Made by a program: the position numbers and the translations under genes | Notes under the pieces: model-generated | The model's input: only the letters and a program-made list of their open reading frames with translations | Databases searched by the model: none | What the model was told of the DNA's origin: nothing | Part shown: positions 4,829 to 5,499 of the stretch, one piece after another | How the letters are laid out: every line of letters starts with the position of its first letter | How positions within the stretch are numbered: the stretch's first letter is position 1 | Assembly: GCA_029939875.1 (NCBI GenBank) | Contig: JAOZSC010000205.1 | Span: 1 to 5,499 of the forward strand | Direction: 5' to 3' | Length of the DNA stretch: 5,499 nt | Source: Desulfobacterales bacterium | GTDB taxonomy: Bacteria > Desulfobacterota > Desulfobacteria > Desulfobacterales > JAFDCJ01

Positions 4829-5499
4829 TCACAGGATTATGCCGTCCATCACAAGGGCGGATAGCCTATCGGTCTTTTCAAAAGATATTTTTTTGAGAAC
4901 ATCCTTGAATTCCGGGTAGTCCTTTTTGATGCTGTTGAAATCATCCCTGGGCAAAATAAATATTTCACAGTAAGTAAGGGCTGTTACCGATGCCGTCCGT
5001 TTTTCATTGAGTATGAGCGACATTAATCCAAAATAGTCGCCCTCCTCCATAATACCATGGTTTTTCTGTCCCGCCTGGGAGGTTATTTTGACCTTGCCCT
5101 GACTGATGAAATAAATCTCTTTCCCTACTTCTCCTTCCCGCACAATACAATCGTTGGGGGCAAAGGTATAGGGCCGCAGCGCCGTTATGAGCATATTTCT
5201 GAGAGTAGGTGAACAGTATCTAAACAGAGGAACCTTCTCTAAAAGGTCCTGGGTCAAATGCAGCAGGATGTCGATACGATACGGTACCGGAAAGTCACCA
5301 AAAAGGCTGTCTTTTTTTAATCCCCGATGACGCGCCCACAAATATTCATAGTATTTTCTGACCTGTTGGTTCAGATCGGAAGGCACACGCCGGGAGCGCA
5401 GGTACTGGTTGACGGCTTCAATTCTATTCCAGAAATTTGCTTTTGCAGAGTCGAGGTTGCTGAAAAGCGATGCGATGTTTCCAATAATGAATGCATATA
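4829..5499 (-). CDS. Cyclic-nucleotide-gated-type ion channel, C-terminal part (partial)
   Basis: The gene enters from the right edge; 222 codons are visible, ending at the stop at 4829-4831. The GTG at 5386 looks like the start of a short Crp-like protein, but the frame stays open to the window end and encodes channel sequence. Visible residues 1-13 (YAFIIGNIASLFS) resemble the end of S6 in HCN/CNG channels. Residues 14-88 resemble a C-linker: NQYLRSRRVPSDLNQQVRKYYEYLW, then HRGLKKDSLFGDFP, is shown here only in part. Residues 89-205 are a cyclic-nucleotide-binding domain with IVREGEVGKEIYFISQGKV (118-136) and the cassette YFGLMSLILNEKRTASV (155-171). Arg167, which should hold the phosphate, is present. 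The canonical Glu is Leu158. No helix-turn-helix follows, so it is not a Crp/Fnr regulator. Voltage sensor, pore and filter lie outside the window, so the ion cannot be read. The channel assignment is from remembered family patterns. Confidence 0.85.
   Translation of the reverse strand, partial: YAFIIGNIASLFSNLDSAKANFWNRIEAVNQYLRSRRVPSDLNQQVRKYYEYLWARHRGLKKDSLFGDFPVPYRIDILLHLTQDLLEKVPLFRYCSPTLRNMLITALRPYTFAPNDCIVREGEVGKEIYFISQGKVKITSQAGQKNHGIMEEGDYFGLMSLILNEKRTASVTALTYCEIFILPRDDFNSIKKDYPEFKDVLKKISFEKTDRLSALVMDGIIL

Noticed and set aside
4829..5386. Stand-alone Crp/Fnr-type regulator starting at GTG 5386
   Set aside because: The frame is open to the window edge with channel-like sequence upstream, and no DNA-binding helix-turn-helix follows the nucleotide-binding domain.

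Overview
The window reads as ordinary bacterial chromosome of moderate GC, with no trace of phage, transposon, CRISPR or RNA genes. The gene set is a lipoprotein periplasmic binding protein, RecN, an HU-like protein, an AI-2E family permease, a small Cys/Trp-rich protein and a cyclic-nucleotide-gated channel. It fits a Gram-negative environmental bacterium, and the style recalls Desulfobacterota. That placement is inference from gene content, because no phylogenetic marker is present.

Layout, left to right. (1) Positions 1-938, minus strand: a lipoprotein of the SBP_bac_3 family, followed 33 bases downstream by the first 31 codons of a membrane protein that leaves the window. (2) 948-1161: an intergenic stretch with a weak candidate promoter, an imperfect direct repeat placed around it, and a small hairpin. 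(3) 1162-3065, minus strand: recN, preceded by a 59-codon gene that matches only the N-terminal half of HU/IHF-type proteins. The small gene has a near-perfect ribosome binding site and ends 26 bases before recN, so the two are probably one transcript. (4) 3066-3370: a divergent intergenic region holding a near-consensus sigma-70 promoter for the rightward genes (TTGACA, 17 bases, TATGAT) and a perfect 14-bp palindrome just before the start codon. (5) 3371-4762, plus strand: an AI-2E family permease, then an unrecognised 78-aa protein with a C-x3-C-x2-C motif. (6) 4829-5499, minus strand: the C-terminal part of a gene entering from the right. It looks at first like a Crp-type protein. Reading past the apparent start codon to the window edge gives a pore-helix end, a C-linker and a cyclic-nucleotide-binding domain, so it is the tail of a cyclic-nucleotide-gated-type ion channel.

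The genes do not form one pathway. The points most worth attention are the half-length HU-like protein coupled to recN, the channel whose binding cassette lacks its canonical Glu, the small Cys/Trp-rich protein, and a binding protein that has lost the usual amino-acid-anchoring residues. I see no clearly new multi-gene system.
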